A DNA stretch of 64,000 nt, from NCBI GenBank assembly GCA_017562135.1, contig QEYB01000275.1:10001-74000 (forward strand). The letters are read 5' to 3'. This stretch comes from Dipylidium caninum. Taxonomy: Eukaryota > Platyhelminthes > Cestoda > Cyclophyllidea > Dipylidiidae. Below the pieces are notes generated by a model. That model ran no database searches. It worked only from the letters and a program-made list of their open reading frames with translations, and was not told where the DNA came from. Shown here one piece after another: positions 13,801-25,100 of this stretch (position 1 is its first letter; every line of letters begins with the position of its first letter). Both the position numbers and the translations under genes were made by a program.

Positions 13801-16800
13801 AAGCAGAGATTGAGGTAATCCGATGTCTTGATCTTTGCCTGCGCTAAGCGCGTGGTCGTGACTTGTTCACTAATTTGTTCACCGATTGGGTGCGGGACAT
13901 TTGTGGCCTGAGGAAGTGATGCCAGCAGGCAACGTACTAGTAAGACGGCGAAGCACCGCCTCATAATGCTGCGCTAAGCCGACAGAGATATCCTCTGCCA
14001 AAAGATTCCACATCATTTCGGCGGAAAGATCACCCAGATTTATGTCCTGTGGAAATCTACAAAATTACATCCGTATCGGTATTGCAAATCCTAGGCGTTT
14101 ACTTTTCCTTCCTTCTTCCTGTTTTTCTTTGATTAAAGTGATGAGGTGACCCATTTTAACAGACGTAAACTGGGAGTATTATGATATATAATGGCTAAAG
14201 AATATAACCCTAGGGATGAGGAGAGAAAAATGAGCAAAGAAGACGTACTGGTTAAGAACGGGTGCATAGTGTTTTCGATCGTCTTCAATAACAGAAACCA
14301 TGAGAGAGATGAGTTTGTGCCAATAAGATAGCGATCGAACTCCCAAAAGAGGGTCGATATCATATTGAGCTTCTGCTGACGATTTCTCATTGGAAGACAA
14401 ACCAGAATTTTGGGTACTGTCAGGCTGTGATGAGGAAAAAGAAATTATACTAACTCTCTTACAAGCACCTGGGAGATGCCTTTACGTATCGTAAAATGTG
14501 AGGTTCACTGAGGAAGAAGTCACCACCGTCTTCAAAAATTTCGAACGTTCAGTTTTACTTGTGGAAGGGAAAACGGGTAGTGCCGCAAAAACTAAAGTTT
14601 AAGGCAATTCGATTCTATAATAATACAGGATTTTTAAATTTAAAATCGAATGAAGTAACTGGAGTACCATCGATCGATTTGTTAAAATCGAGTTATATAT
14701 GAATGAGACGACTCACCTGAAAGTTTCCGCCGTAGAGGGCTTGTACGTTGTCAGAAAGACACTCGTAGGTAGCCTTCATGCAGGCTCCAATGCATTCACG
14801 GAGCACTTGGAGTGTTCGTGGGGGCGCCGCTAACTCCTGCACCTAAAATATTTTCTACTCAATCGTAAACAGTAGTATTGCTTATTATGCTAAAAGTCAC
14901 TCGATTTTGAAAATCTGGCACGACAGACTTGAAACGTCAACACCGCAGAGAAGAGCAAATAGGTGGCTGATATAATTTCTCCACACAATGCTAATATACT
15001 GAAAGCTCTGCTTACCTTTAGGCGAAAGAATGTGATACTGGTCAAAACATCGACAGTGGACTTCATATCCGCCAGACGTTCCGGTTGGGAAGCTGGAAAT
15101 ACCGTCTAAAACAAAAGTTCAAGTGAAAGAACGTGATACCTAACCCTCAACCCACAAAAACTAACCAAACGATGCGAAGCTAAAAGTGAAGTGGCCTCTC
15201 GGCAAGATAAAGTTAGTCAAACTCTCATCTTACCCGGTATTTTGAGAGGTCAATTCGCAGGGCGTTGTGTAAATTGTCGAGAATTTTGACAAACTTCTCT
15301 CGCTACGTAATGGAAAGACAGTTAATACGATAAATGATTACGGCTGAGCTTAAGAGCTTATTCTGGAAGATCCTGATTTTATCCTAAGAAAATATTGTAT
15401 ATTAAGATAAGGGATTTTCCAACTACCAGGTTTGAACACGCTACTGTTATTCAGTCGATAGAATCTTTAGAAATATGCAAGAGAACAGAAGTTTATTAAA
15501 GACTTAACGTTAATCATCAAAGAAGTCAAAATGCAAAAAATTAAGATTGTTGCGGAGAATAGGGAGAAGAAGATAAGACAAAGCGACTTTTACCCCAAAA
15601 TTGCTAGCAGCAAATCGCTCGGAGGCTGTTTGGCTGTTATTAGAACTTGTGTGTGCATAGAAGGCGTTGATATTGGCCAGCAGTGTCGAAAGTTGTGCAG
15701 GTACACCCACACAGTTGTATTTAGTTGTAAGGCACGCGAAATGTCTGCGATATGGTATAAGGGAAGACAAATAAGATAAATGCCATACTAGAAGCAGTTG
15801 AGATTCTTAATGTATTTGTGACCGGCGCTGGTGAAAGTTGACCGTTTTTTTAACTGTGTCTGTCTTTTTCTCTTCTTTGAAGTAATATATATGTATGCAA
15901 GGTGTCCCTCCACAAATAAATCATTTTGGCTAGAGGGTAGGGCGCACCCTTATCTTTTACGTGGCAATCAGTAAAAAACAATGGAAATCGAAGTTTAGCA
16001 TTAAAGCACTCTTGATAAGCCCCAGCTCCTTAAGATGGCATAGCCGTAACTCTGCCGATGTGAGAAATGATATATTTAGTGTAAAAAAGTGTACATACGT
16101 CATAGCTTGGAATATGCTTTCAATGCCATATCGCATGGCGAATTCGTCGCTTATCTCCTGCCCCAAGGAATCGAAAAAGACGCGCCACAACTCCTCCTAG
16201 ACCGAAAATATGTGGGTCGATTAAATAAACTACTAGAGGTCTGACTGCATTATGACATAAGCAGCAAAAAAGTGTTCTTACTGTCACGGATTTCCTCTTA
16301 GGTGTTTGAGTGGGCAGATATACTGGAGGATTCTTTTCGCATAGGTATTTAAATATACACTGTAGTAGAAGAAAGTGTAGAGTATCAACAAGCGCATCAA
16401 ATTATCCTGCTTCCTTGAGCAAAATTCGGTTCAAATCTCAGGCAATTCGAGTTCGCCCAAAAAGCTAGGTGTGTTGGATTATAATACAATAAGTGATGTC
16501 GTTGATGACTAGCAAATTGTCAAGACCTACTTATTTCACTAATCTTGTACTATTTTTTACTGCCTTTGAGGGCTTTTCTTGTAGGTTAGGCTTCGTTAAG
16601 GAAGTACAGAGGGTCAAGGTTACAAGGAGACGGACTCACTTCGTGAAGGCACGTGTATTGAATGTGGTAGGGTGCTGAATTCTCTTCACCTTTGATTTCG
16701 ATGGAGATATTCAGACGGATGGCCCCTGATACGGCAGACTTGTCTGTCCGTTTTTCTGCGAAATATTGAACAGACAACCGATATCATGAAACGGTGAGGA

Positions 16801-19800
16801 GAGGGGAGATAGATTTTTACCCTTTTCCGAAGAGGAGTCAATCAGTTTCGACCAATGTCTTTCCGAAGTGTTTCGGAATTAGTGTACACAATAATTGATA
16901 CGGACCAATGCCGAGTTTTACGTGGTTATCATATAATGGCTATTAGTGACAAAATGGCTTTTAGTGACAAAATTCAAATGAAGTAAGGAGGAACATACCA
17001 AGATTGTACCAAAGATCCATTTCACCGCCAAGAGTTCGTACTTCAATGATCGCTTGCCCTAGAAAGTCGTCTGACTCGCGAGTAAATTTTTGTCGAATCT
17101 TGGATTTCAAATCATTGTCTTCATCCCTGGAAAGAGTTTTATCACTCTGCTCAGATTTCCGTTGAAATAATGAATAGAGGGCACCACGAGTTATTCAACG
17201 CTGAGCAAGGTTAAGGTCTTTCAAGAAAGCCTCGTTAAAGACTGTTTCACCAATGGTTTGAAACTTGTTAGATTCCTTCTAAGGATGAGTTATTTATGGC
17301 CAGTTAGTCTCTAAGCTGGACGGCGAAACATTGATTGTTGTCTAAAATTACAATCCAGTGTCATGGTCCGTCTAAACAGTGCGTGCTCACTGAAATCAGT
17401 TTTTCTAGAAGATGATGATTTAATATTGTTTTAGCAAAGCCGCGTTTCGCCACCAAAAACGTTCCCTTGTAGAAAGCCCCAAGTGGGATGATAGAAAAGA
17501 GACAGCTTTGCGTAAGGCACTCACCATATTCGGACTTTAATGCGATCAGAGGCATTGTGGCATTCACTGAAAGACAAAAATGACAATTCTCACTCCCACA
17601 CAATAATCGCATTCCAATGTGTTCCTTTAGCATTATCAAAATACACTTAAGTGGGGCATATTGTTGAAAGGCATTAAAATCTACTGCATCTGTTACTATC
17701 CGGGAATGGCTTAGGGAAGGTGTTCTTCAGAAGAAGTATTTTGGCATACGTCGCGGAACAAATCCTGGCTACAACGTCCTGCTCCCGCAGATGATCAGGG
17801 GCTCAACGCAGTGGACACATGAGGATTGGACAACTCACAAGTAGAACTTTTCGTCCCAGGTGGGGTTCAGTTCTTGAGGGACTGTCTTTGTTCGGCGTCT
17901 GACTTTGCCAACTTGAACTGTTACATATGGATCACTTCGACCGCTTTTGTCCTTCCCGATCAGGCCTTGAGCGGATTTCACTGGAGCGGTGGAATGGGAG
18001 ATCGGTCATTTGAGTGAAGTTCAATATGCTAATTCGTTCTTTCGAGGTGCACTAAGGCCACTAAAAAAGCATCTCCTAAGTAGCGATATTAGTTTTGGCA
18101 GTAGATTGGTTGAGCCCTTAAAGGAGGAGCAGACTGCGCTTTCCAGTGGTGGAAATCAATTTCGGTTAACATTAAATAGGAAGATTTACCGGTGATAGCA
18201 AGCTTAGCAGACCATTGGCTGGCCCCGGAAAGAATGCTTCTTTCTACCTCTGCAAGGCGATCTGCACGCGCAGTGCCTTTGACCGGATCAATGGAAAAAA
18301 AGTCGAAAATCGCTTCGAAGATATCTGGTCTCTCCGCCAAACGTCGCTGAATTAACGATCGCATCGAGTTCATCGCCGCCTGTGCTTTATCTTCTGCTCC
18401 ATGGCGTGACGATTTCTCCGCGGAGCCTATTAGGTAAATTAGTTGCTACATTCGGTCGTGGTTTTAGAATGAAATTAGGCTAACTTTAGGCTTTTCAGTA
18501 TCTCAGAGAAGCTGGGGCTACAAAATCCGACCATAATTGTGGAAAGGGAATAAAACAAAGTGGGAGGTAAACGTACGTTGTAGGCAATCAGCGTTGAGTA
18601 GGCGTTTACATTTCTCGTGGCATTTAACGCCACACTCGGAGCACCGAAGACCCTGCCTGGCAACACCCCACAACAGACCTTCGCACTCGTAGCAATAGGT
18701 TGGACTAGTGGCATTGAACACTTGAAAGTTGTGTGGAGTGTTCCCCGATATCGGATATGCGAGGGCGTTCAGTGTCTTGCGGTAAACCAGCAGCTTCTGT
18801 ATAAAAAATATTATCTGGTTTTATCTGCAAGTACTGGTTATCTACGTCCTTTGATGTATGTTTATGTATACTCACTGATTGGAGTCTTAACTGGTCTTCG
18901 TTAACATCCTCGAAGTCTTTTTAAGACGTGAGGAGCGGCCTTTCTATTAATTACGATAGTGGATCATGTGAAAGTTTTGGCGATGCGTATCGAGCTCTCG
19001 TGTTCATTGAAGTTTTCTCGTGTGTATTTGTAGAGCCTTGAGACTCACAACTGCGGCCGTGTTAATAGCGAAAAAGCAAGCTCCAATTACAGTGCTGGAG
19101 TTATTCACTTTCACACTCAAAAGAGTCGTTGTGTTAAGCGTTAACGCGATGCGTAATCGGCTAAATGCACTTAAGGGGCACCTAAACCGAGACCCCCTCA
19201 AAGTCTGTAGCATTCTTGCACGGATTTCTTTCGTGACAGACGAATAAACAGCCAGTGTAAGAATAAGAGTAAAGAGTCGCGTACCAGATGGCAGCGAAGC
19301 GTACTACAAGCATGACACTTACGAGATCGGCTCCATTTAAGGTTGTAGTCTGACCAATGCTTGCGGGCAAAACACTCGCCGTCCGTTTTTGTGCTGACAT
19401 TGTCTAATAAATTCGTGCAGGAATAGGAGTAAGCAGTTCATTACGCTGACTTAAAATACGCGCAACGGTACTCACTTGAAGGACCTGGAAGGGAGAAAAA
19501 GCCCAAACTAGGTTAAGATTTGAATAAGAAATAACTTATGCCGAGGCTGATTCTGTGTTTGCCTCACTGACGTGACATTTACTACACCTCGGGTCTATTC
19601 ACTGTGGCACCTATTTTCCTGTTAAAGGCAGGGATAACTGTTTTCATTGGTAAGTTGACACTGGCTTCCTTCAACCATAGCTGTGTAATACACACTTTCC
19701 AGTTCGCAATCTTATTAACAGGGGGAGAACTTAGATGAGCACAGCACCAACCGAAGTGGTCCAAGGTCTGGCGCACACTATGGAGGTGATTTAGGCCTCC

Positions 19801-22127
19801 GCATAAATGTTAATAAACATCAAACAGACTCACTAAATCACTGACAAGTGGCAGTGTTCGCTTATTCCACCGCCTCTCAGGAGCACTGTCGATTGACTGG
19901 TAGAAGCTTTTTGCAGCCCTGGATGGAAAATATAAACGAAATTCCACATACACTCACCGGTTGATCATCTGAGATTTCTCATCCGAGTTGTCCTGCGCAA
20001 TTAAAACCATGTGATTATAATGAGGTTAAGGGGCAATGGGGAGCAGGAGACTGTAGGGTGGCAGAATACGGCAAGTTTTCCGCCACCTATGAAAGATCTC
20101 GGATGAAGACGCGGGTCAGAACAGAGGAAGGAAACAAGCTTACCGATGTATCCGAAGAAATGCCCATTACAACAATAACAGTGTAAAATAAGTACTTATC
20201 TAGAAGGAAAATTTTTTTTAATAAATGCGTTTTGGGGAACGTTACGATGATTGCCTGTGATTTTCCCTAGAGGTAATAATGCACCGTAAAAGTGAGTGTC
20301 CAGCTTCACTAGGGTTAGAACTTAGGCTAAGCCGTGCCTTTTCCCTTTCCATTAAGATGTACCAACCCAGAGCTCCTTCTTGGATAGGATAAATGGCCAT
20401 TGTTCTATGACCTCCATTGGAAAGTAAGTGGTGGAATGTCAAAAGCAAATGGGACACAAAAAGAGTGCTGACCTCTTTTGCGCACAAGTTATTTTTACCT
20501 GGGAAAATACGAGATCTCGATTCTGACTGAGCAGAGCCCATCGCCACCTCGCACGCATATGAGGATCAATTTGTGCGAGAGGGCTCTGGCGCCCCTTTGA
20601 TGCATCCGACTCCTCCTTCTCAGCCAATCGATTCGCGGGCTCGTCTTCTCTGTCCTCTACTTCATCTGTGAATGTTCGTGATATGTGTCCGGGTGGCAAA
20701 GGAGAACTGTCTAAAGGGGGAGGAGTTGTGGGGGGAGGTGGCTGTGTTTCCTCGCTGACAATCAATGCTCCGGTTTGCAAAAAGTCTTCACTCAATGCGT
20801 CAACATTTGCAAGAGCAAATGCTTCCTCTGGTGTCATTTCATCGTCTCCTCTCTCATCTTCATCTTCCTCCTCCTCCTCCTCCTCCTCCTCTTCTTCTTC
20901 TTCTTCTTCTTCTGGCATCTCGAAATCCGAATAGTCATTGACAAATGATATTTGTGAATTAAGTAAAGCTCCATTGTCCATTCCGTTTTCTTCTTCATTT
21001 CCACTACTTACTGGTAAGTGTACAACTTTGTCATAAACTGCCTTATTGTTTCGCTCATTCGGTCCATTATCCTCCTTTTCCTTGCCCTGTTGGCGAGTTC
21101 TGCGATCGCTTTTGGTAACGCCCAACACAGAGTCAATGTTTTCACTCGGTCCTTCAAATTCCGTTAGAGTGGAGAGAGTTTTCGTGTTACTCATTGGCAC
21201 CTGACCTCCAGATAGACTGTCTGCAGGTTTGATATCCAATCGAACCGGTTTCCTCCTCTCCTCAAAGTCTCCTAGCCAACCGCTTTTGGAAATTAACATA
21301 CTCAGTGGTAGATCCTCATCAGACACCTGTCTTTGACTATGGAACATATTTGCGACTGCTGAGCCCTTGTGCACTGTCACAATATGTTTCGGAGAGGCTT
21401 CCAAGATAAGGCTTGTGCAGGATCCGGATGTACTATCCACCAAATCATCGAGTATATCTGTCTCCCGACTTGGCAACATTGCAACCATGTCCTCAATATC
21501 CTTAGTTCCGAAATGAGCATGAAAATCTTCATGAGGACCACTGCACTCTTCTAAACTGTGCCCGTGATTTCCGGCCTCCAAGTAGGGACAGGAACAACCA
21601 GGATGACTCGTCGGCATTAAAAAGTAAGGATTTCGTATGGTCAAATGATAATTAGCTGCTGTCGCAGGAGGTGGTAATGGTGGCTGTTGACGTTTTGACG
21701 GTGGCGGAGGCGGTGGCGGCGGTTGTGGTGGTGTGGGTGGCGGAGGCGGAGGCGGAGCCACCTGATGACGGAAGAGATGCATCTGCGACCGACGCTCCAT
21801 AATTTGTGCCACTTCCAAGTCACTGGTCGTCCGCATCGGCCGCATTCCCACGTGGTCGGGATTCTCGATCCGGCAGATTCTCCTCCCCCCACGACGCTGT
21901 ACTCTACTGACACGGTTGCAGCAGCACGCGCAACAACCAAAAAGGCGAGAGGCAATCTCATACAACTTTCGCTGACGGTTGACTGTGACCGACTGGTGAC
22001 TGCCCACAGGCAGCACTGCGCAATTCCACTCCTTCGCTATGTTTTCCGGCAAATAAGCAATTGTCGAGGAGGGCAGAGCCAGTATCGCCTTACGTGCTTC
22101 ACGTCGCTCTGCCTTGGTTAGCTTCAC
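9660..22127 (-). CDS. unc-13: UNC-13/Munc13 synaptic vesicle priming protein (about 30 exons)
   Basis: UNC-13 family proteins open syntaxin through the MUN domain, promote SNARE assembly and prime vesicles at the presynaptic membrane; C1 binds diacylglycerol and C2B binds calcium and phosphoinositides. In transcription order (high to low coordinate) I trace a long first exon, small linker exons, C1, C2B, MUN (MHD1, MHD2) and C2C, the family order. Every junction from 20499 to 9660 has GT-AG ends and compatible phase. The chain gives about 1,790 residues counted from the 22127 codon, close to Munc13-1 (about 1,700). The protein ends with the family-typical [10 protein letters not shown] region and a TAA at 9660-9662. 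Oddities: a one-base frame break in the exon 12629-12784, an unresolved start, and a 3' end against the telomere. An N-terminal C2A domain was not found. Family assignment is certain; exon edges are by eye. Confidence 0.96.
10964..16359 (-). CDS. unc-13: unc-13 exons for the MUN domain (MHD1 and MHD2)
   Basis: Sixteen exons in transcription order: 16282-16359, 16099-16196, 15594-15744, 15234-15302, 15016-15105, 14717-14842, 14249-14424, 13938-14056, 13723-13843, 13202-13442, 12629-12784, 12390-12540, 12171-12311, 12008-12079, 11270-11386, 10964-11201. Together they encode about 714 residues of the rod-like MUN domain. Conserved blocks include [80 protein letters not shown] and [13 protein letters not shown]1 spans the 13202-13442 to 12390-12540 exons and MHD2 the last. 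Two acceptors were chosen by phase among alternatives: 13843 and 11386. The exon 12629-12784 needs one base removed to stay in frame. Confidence 0.93.
12629..12784 (-). CDS. unc-13: unc-13 MHD1 exon carrying a one-base frame break
   Basis: The exon enters in phase 0 as [12 protein letters not shown], which matches the family. After the GTC codon the coding strand reads CCAAC where the conserved frame ([13 protein letters not shown], then [12 protein letters not shown]) requires one C fewer; the CC is the GG at 12745-12746 on the plus strand. With one C dropped the exon aligns to the vertebrate and nematode MHD1 without a gap and leaves in phase 2, which is what the next exon (12390-12540) needs. 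As written, translation would stop within this exon after about 20 out-of-frame residues. Either the reference has an extra base or the allele is broken before C2C. Confidence 0.88.
16640..17980 (-). CDS. unc-13: unc-13 exons for the central C2B domain
   Basis: Four exons in transcription order: 17839-17980, 17525-17566, 16999-17126 and 16640-16755. They give about 143 residues. The calcium-loop aspartates of a functional C2B are present: [12 protein letters not shown] in loop 1, and the WDEDND motif, split across the 17525 and 17126 splice junctions, in loop 3. The segment ends with [14 protein letters not shown] and HIQYTCLHE, as in Munc13-1. By family knowledge this domain binds calcium and PIP2 and tunes release probability. 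Donors are strong (GTGAGT three times, GTATGT once). Confidence 0.95.
18190..18796 (-). CDS. unc-13: unc-13 exons for the C1 (diacylglycerol) domain and C1-C2B linker
   Basis: The exon 18577-18796 starts KLLVYRKTL and carries a complete C1 zinc finger. The metal ligands fit H-X12-C-X2-C-X13-C-X2-C-X4-H-X2-C-X7-C exactly, from HNFQV to LLNADC. The tryptophan in LLWG, which keeps Munc13 C1 in its low-affinity diacylglycerol state, is present. The following exon 18190-18426 has [12 protein letters not shown] and [10 protein letters not shown], the conserved helical linker between C1 and C2B. Phases are 0 in, 1 between and 1 out. No change in any zinc ligand is seen. Confidence 0.97.
18876..19992 (-). 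CDS. unc-13: unc-13 small linker exons, including a 9-base microexon candidate
   Basis: Four small exons bridge the long first exon and C1: 19958-19992 (35 bases), 19476-19484 (9 bases), 19323-19393 (71 bases) and 18876-18916 (41 bases). They were found from strong splice sites (donors GTGAGT, GTGAGT, GTAAGT, GTGAGT) and from phase. The last ends [11 protein letters not shown] just before KLLVYRKTL, matching the acidic stretch before C1 in Munc13. The 9-base exon reads R-S-F-N across its joins. Leaving it out keeps the frame, so it could be an optional cassette. The 71-base exon has no conserved motif I recognise and is supported by splice sites and openness only. Confidence 0.7.
20499..22127 (-). 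CDS. unc-13: unc-13 long first coding exon, low-complexity N-terminus
   Basis: A 543-codon open exon ending in a CAG|GTAAAA donor at 20499, phase 0. Features in order: a basic [11 protein letters not shown] start region, a cysteine cluster (GCCACCC) that could be palmitoylated, a polyproline run with glutamine (plus-strand 21.69-21.77 kb), a Ser/Thr-rich middle, a run of about 15 glutamates (20.87-20.91 kb), a second proline patch, and an end [11 protein letters not shown] that resembles the calmodulin-binding segment of Munc13-1 (Trp followed by hydrophobic spacing). The codon at 22127 is GTG, and upstream the frame meets a stop before any ATG, so an unseen upstream exon or another start is required. 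No C2A domain is present. Confidence 0.85.
20864..20912. repeat. Triplet microsatellite (TCC/TTC)n coding for polyglutamate
   Basis: A run of CTC/TCC triplets is followed by CTT/TTC triplets on the plus strand. On the minus strand it is GAA and GAG codons, giving an uninterrupted acidic run in UNC-13. The switch from GAG to GAA halves suggests an old pure repeat that has been partly edited. It is likely to vary in length between individuals. Confidence 0.9.
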
Positions 22128-22170
22128 TCCACTTTGCCCGTCCGAGCTCAGCCAGAGCCTACGGACACGG

Positions 22171-22180
22171 CCTATTTATA
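22171..22180 (-). promoter_or_regulatory. TATA-box-like sequence upstream of the unc-13 long exon
   Basis: The minus strand reads TATAAATAGG, a near-consensus TATA box, 44 bases before the first codon of the long unc-13 exon. A start of transcription about 25-30 bases downstream (22143-22150) would produce a leader that enters the open frame directly. The same bases also form a possible splice acceptor (AAATAG), so it may instead be intron sequence. I cannot decide between the two. Confidence 0.35.
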
Positions 22181-25100
22181 CGCGATGGGCACGCATATGC
22201 ATTGATTTTCCCCACTCACGCGCAGCCAATGGGGGAGCGGGGAGACTACGCAAGCACTTGATGCGCGCGAAGGCTCAGGAAACAGGCTTTTCGCGTCACA
22301 TACCCTACCGACGACGACGGTCCTCCCTCACCCCACAATTCAAGGGGAGTGGGGAGAGGAAGGCAGGCGAGGATAATGTGGGGGGGGAGCATCTGGCGTA
22401 TATTTCAATGGCCCTATTATGCAAATTTCATCAAGCCCCGACTCGGATCTTCAGGAGGGAAGAGTTTCTGCGACAACATACTAGAATCCCTTTTATCAAT
22501 ATCAGCACCATCCTTATACCCATCGCCTTAGTTACGATGTGTGAAAGACAGTCCGTTCATATCCACATGATTTACCATTAATCTCTACCATTCAATCATG
22601 ACGTCATTATGTGGTTCTCCTATGCTGGGTAGACTGCGTCTACAGAGACCTAAAAAGTGTTCCCGACCCTAAGGCTTTTCACCGTCCTGCATCCCATTAA
22701 GTTGATAAAATTAAGTGTAGAAAATGAGAAAGAAGGATATGTGTGCCAAAAAATAAGGGTGAGGCTTAATAAACACCAGCTACCTTATAGTACGCTATTT
22801 CTATCTCCGACGCTGTCGAAAAAGTATGAAAGCAAATGCGAACGAAGAAGTGAATCGCGTGATTGCTCGAAATAAAGGCTGGCCCAAAGTTTTTGATATT
22901 TATCCCCTGTTAATGTTTCAAATGAGGCACTCAATTTGGCGTCAGGTGGAAAATGATCTTAATGAATAGAAGAGCATATCTGCCGTGGGTCCGATTCCTA
23001 GTTAGGCAGCTTACCATCGCAGAAAAGGCAAAGGATAAGTCCGAAGCTCGATAGCCACCCTCCAAAACTTGAGTATGCAAAAGACATATTCAGGGCATGA
23101 ATGAGATCGACTAAAATATTTAACTGTACATTTCCTATATCTGATCTTTTTAAATGTTGCTAACCGAAATAGTCCACAATTCTGTCAATCACTAATTGCT
23201 TCGGTTCCATCGCGGAGGGATGGTATCCAACACGTTCCCTCCCAAAAAGTCCCCGATGTTAGATGAAGTAAATACATTTCTCCTCTATCTGAACTACCAA
23301 TTTCCGGCACTTTCGTATTGAAAGGATTTCTCATCACTGCGTAAATGTTCTTTATTTCAATATGGCACATATCCTTATAGTTGAGGTGATTAAGAAAGAC
23401 TGTTCTGTCTTCTGACCTTCACTAATTGTACTTCCCAGTCGTCAAAGGGGCTAAGATCTTATCCATTTTTATATTTTGAAATAAGTAGGGCAGCGAGCTT
23501 CATTATCGCCCAAAGTAAAATTTGCTAGAAGCGCTCTTACACGATTGCAACTGATTAAAATAGCTGATATTCAGGGATGTAAAACTTTGAGTTAACATTA
23601 CATTAGATTGCTAGTTAGATGCTTTTGCTGGTGAAATCGGCAACAGTAAGATTTGAAAGTGCTTACGGATAAAATAATTCCTTTTAAAATAGGCAAATGT
23701 GGCCCCGAGGCTAATTTTAACGGATCCCCACGACATGGTTTGTTTTCAACGAAATACGCATTGCATTTCCAACGAGCGCTTATGTTGGAAATGCAATCTG
23801 ATCAGGGAAAGATGAGGCGTCACAAATGCTTCAACAGCCTTGCCCCCGTTTAGCGATAAAGCTATGGTGCCTCGCATCGACAGTGTCTAAGTATTTGGTA
23901 GCAAAAGCAAATTCCTGACGTACTCTAAAACTCCGGCTTCCGATTGATGATAAGAAAGTGGGCTTCAGAGGGCCAGATTCTGTGGAAGCCATGCAGGCAT
24001 ACCAGGAGGGAAGACGCCGGAAGACGCACGGTGTCTCCACATGGTCTGGGCAGTTCAGTAAGAGAGGGTTTTGGCCCACCATCGCGGCCGCCTTTTGAAA
24101 ACGCCGCAGGGCTGCATTTAAGAGGTATGAATGGTGAGGTTAAAAGAGCATTCTACGGTGGCGTTGGTCATCTGGCTTCCTATCGCTAACGTGTTTCGAT
24201 GATGACCCAAACTGACGGCTGGTTGAAGGACAAATGCGGAAGTTTACTTTGTTAAAAGGAGACCCATTGTGCTGAGCTATTTCTAGATTAGCTATTCAAC
24301 ATTGGCAGATTGCCGTATGAAATCCACGGTGAACGCGGTAAACATCATCTTCATATCTTAAAACGCCAAAAGAAATTAAATTGCAAGATTGTGGCCTCTT
24401 ATTCCTATTTACTTATGGAAACGGTTATATTTATCATCTAACTAAAAGTCCTAACCTCCTAACTCCCCAATTTTCCATACTAACAACCAACTGATATTTT
24501 CTTTTTTTCGTTCTCGAAATACGTAGACAGACGTATTTTTGTCAAATACCGGGTGACAGTCAGAAGACATGTATAATGCGACACCGTTGTAGGCCAGAAA
24601 TTATGACACACATAATCGGAAAGATTGCTGGTTGACTTTCGGGTAGGCGAAAGACAGTGTCTGCTGCAAGCAAGGAATTAGGATATCACTTTTAGATTAT
24701 TTCCGCTAGCGCTTGGATGCCAGCGTGGGCTGCCAAGTGGTGTGGGGATGGAGAGAGGCGAGAAGGGTGGGGTGAATCCTCGAGTTGCGATTATGGTACG
24801 TCCACCCCTCCGGTGATTTGGGACTTGGATAAATGGACGTTGTGTAGCACTAACGAGACATCAGAGTGAGGCTAGAGCAGAACCACTTTCACATTGTGTA
24901 CTAAATAATCAACTAAGATTCCTAAAATAGCCCGCATAACGTTAATAACAGGTTATCGAATCCGTAAACCAATCAAATTTCATCGGATATGCCAGAAATA
25001 ACTGATACTTCTGAATAAGTAATGTGATTTATAACTTCATAGCATCTCCTTGTACTTTGTTATTGAATAAACGCATTTGGCGTTCAGACAGACAATAGGA

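Noticed and set aside
21641..22121. Long frames on both strands over the unc-13 N-terminal exon (for example 21641-21961 minus and 21723-22121 plus)
   Set aside because: These are shadows of the GC-rich repetitive coding sequence. Only the 20499-22127 frame has the right donor and continuity.
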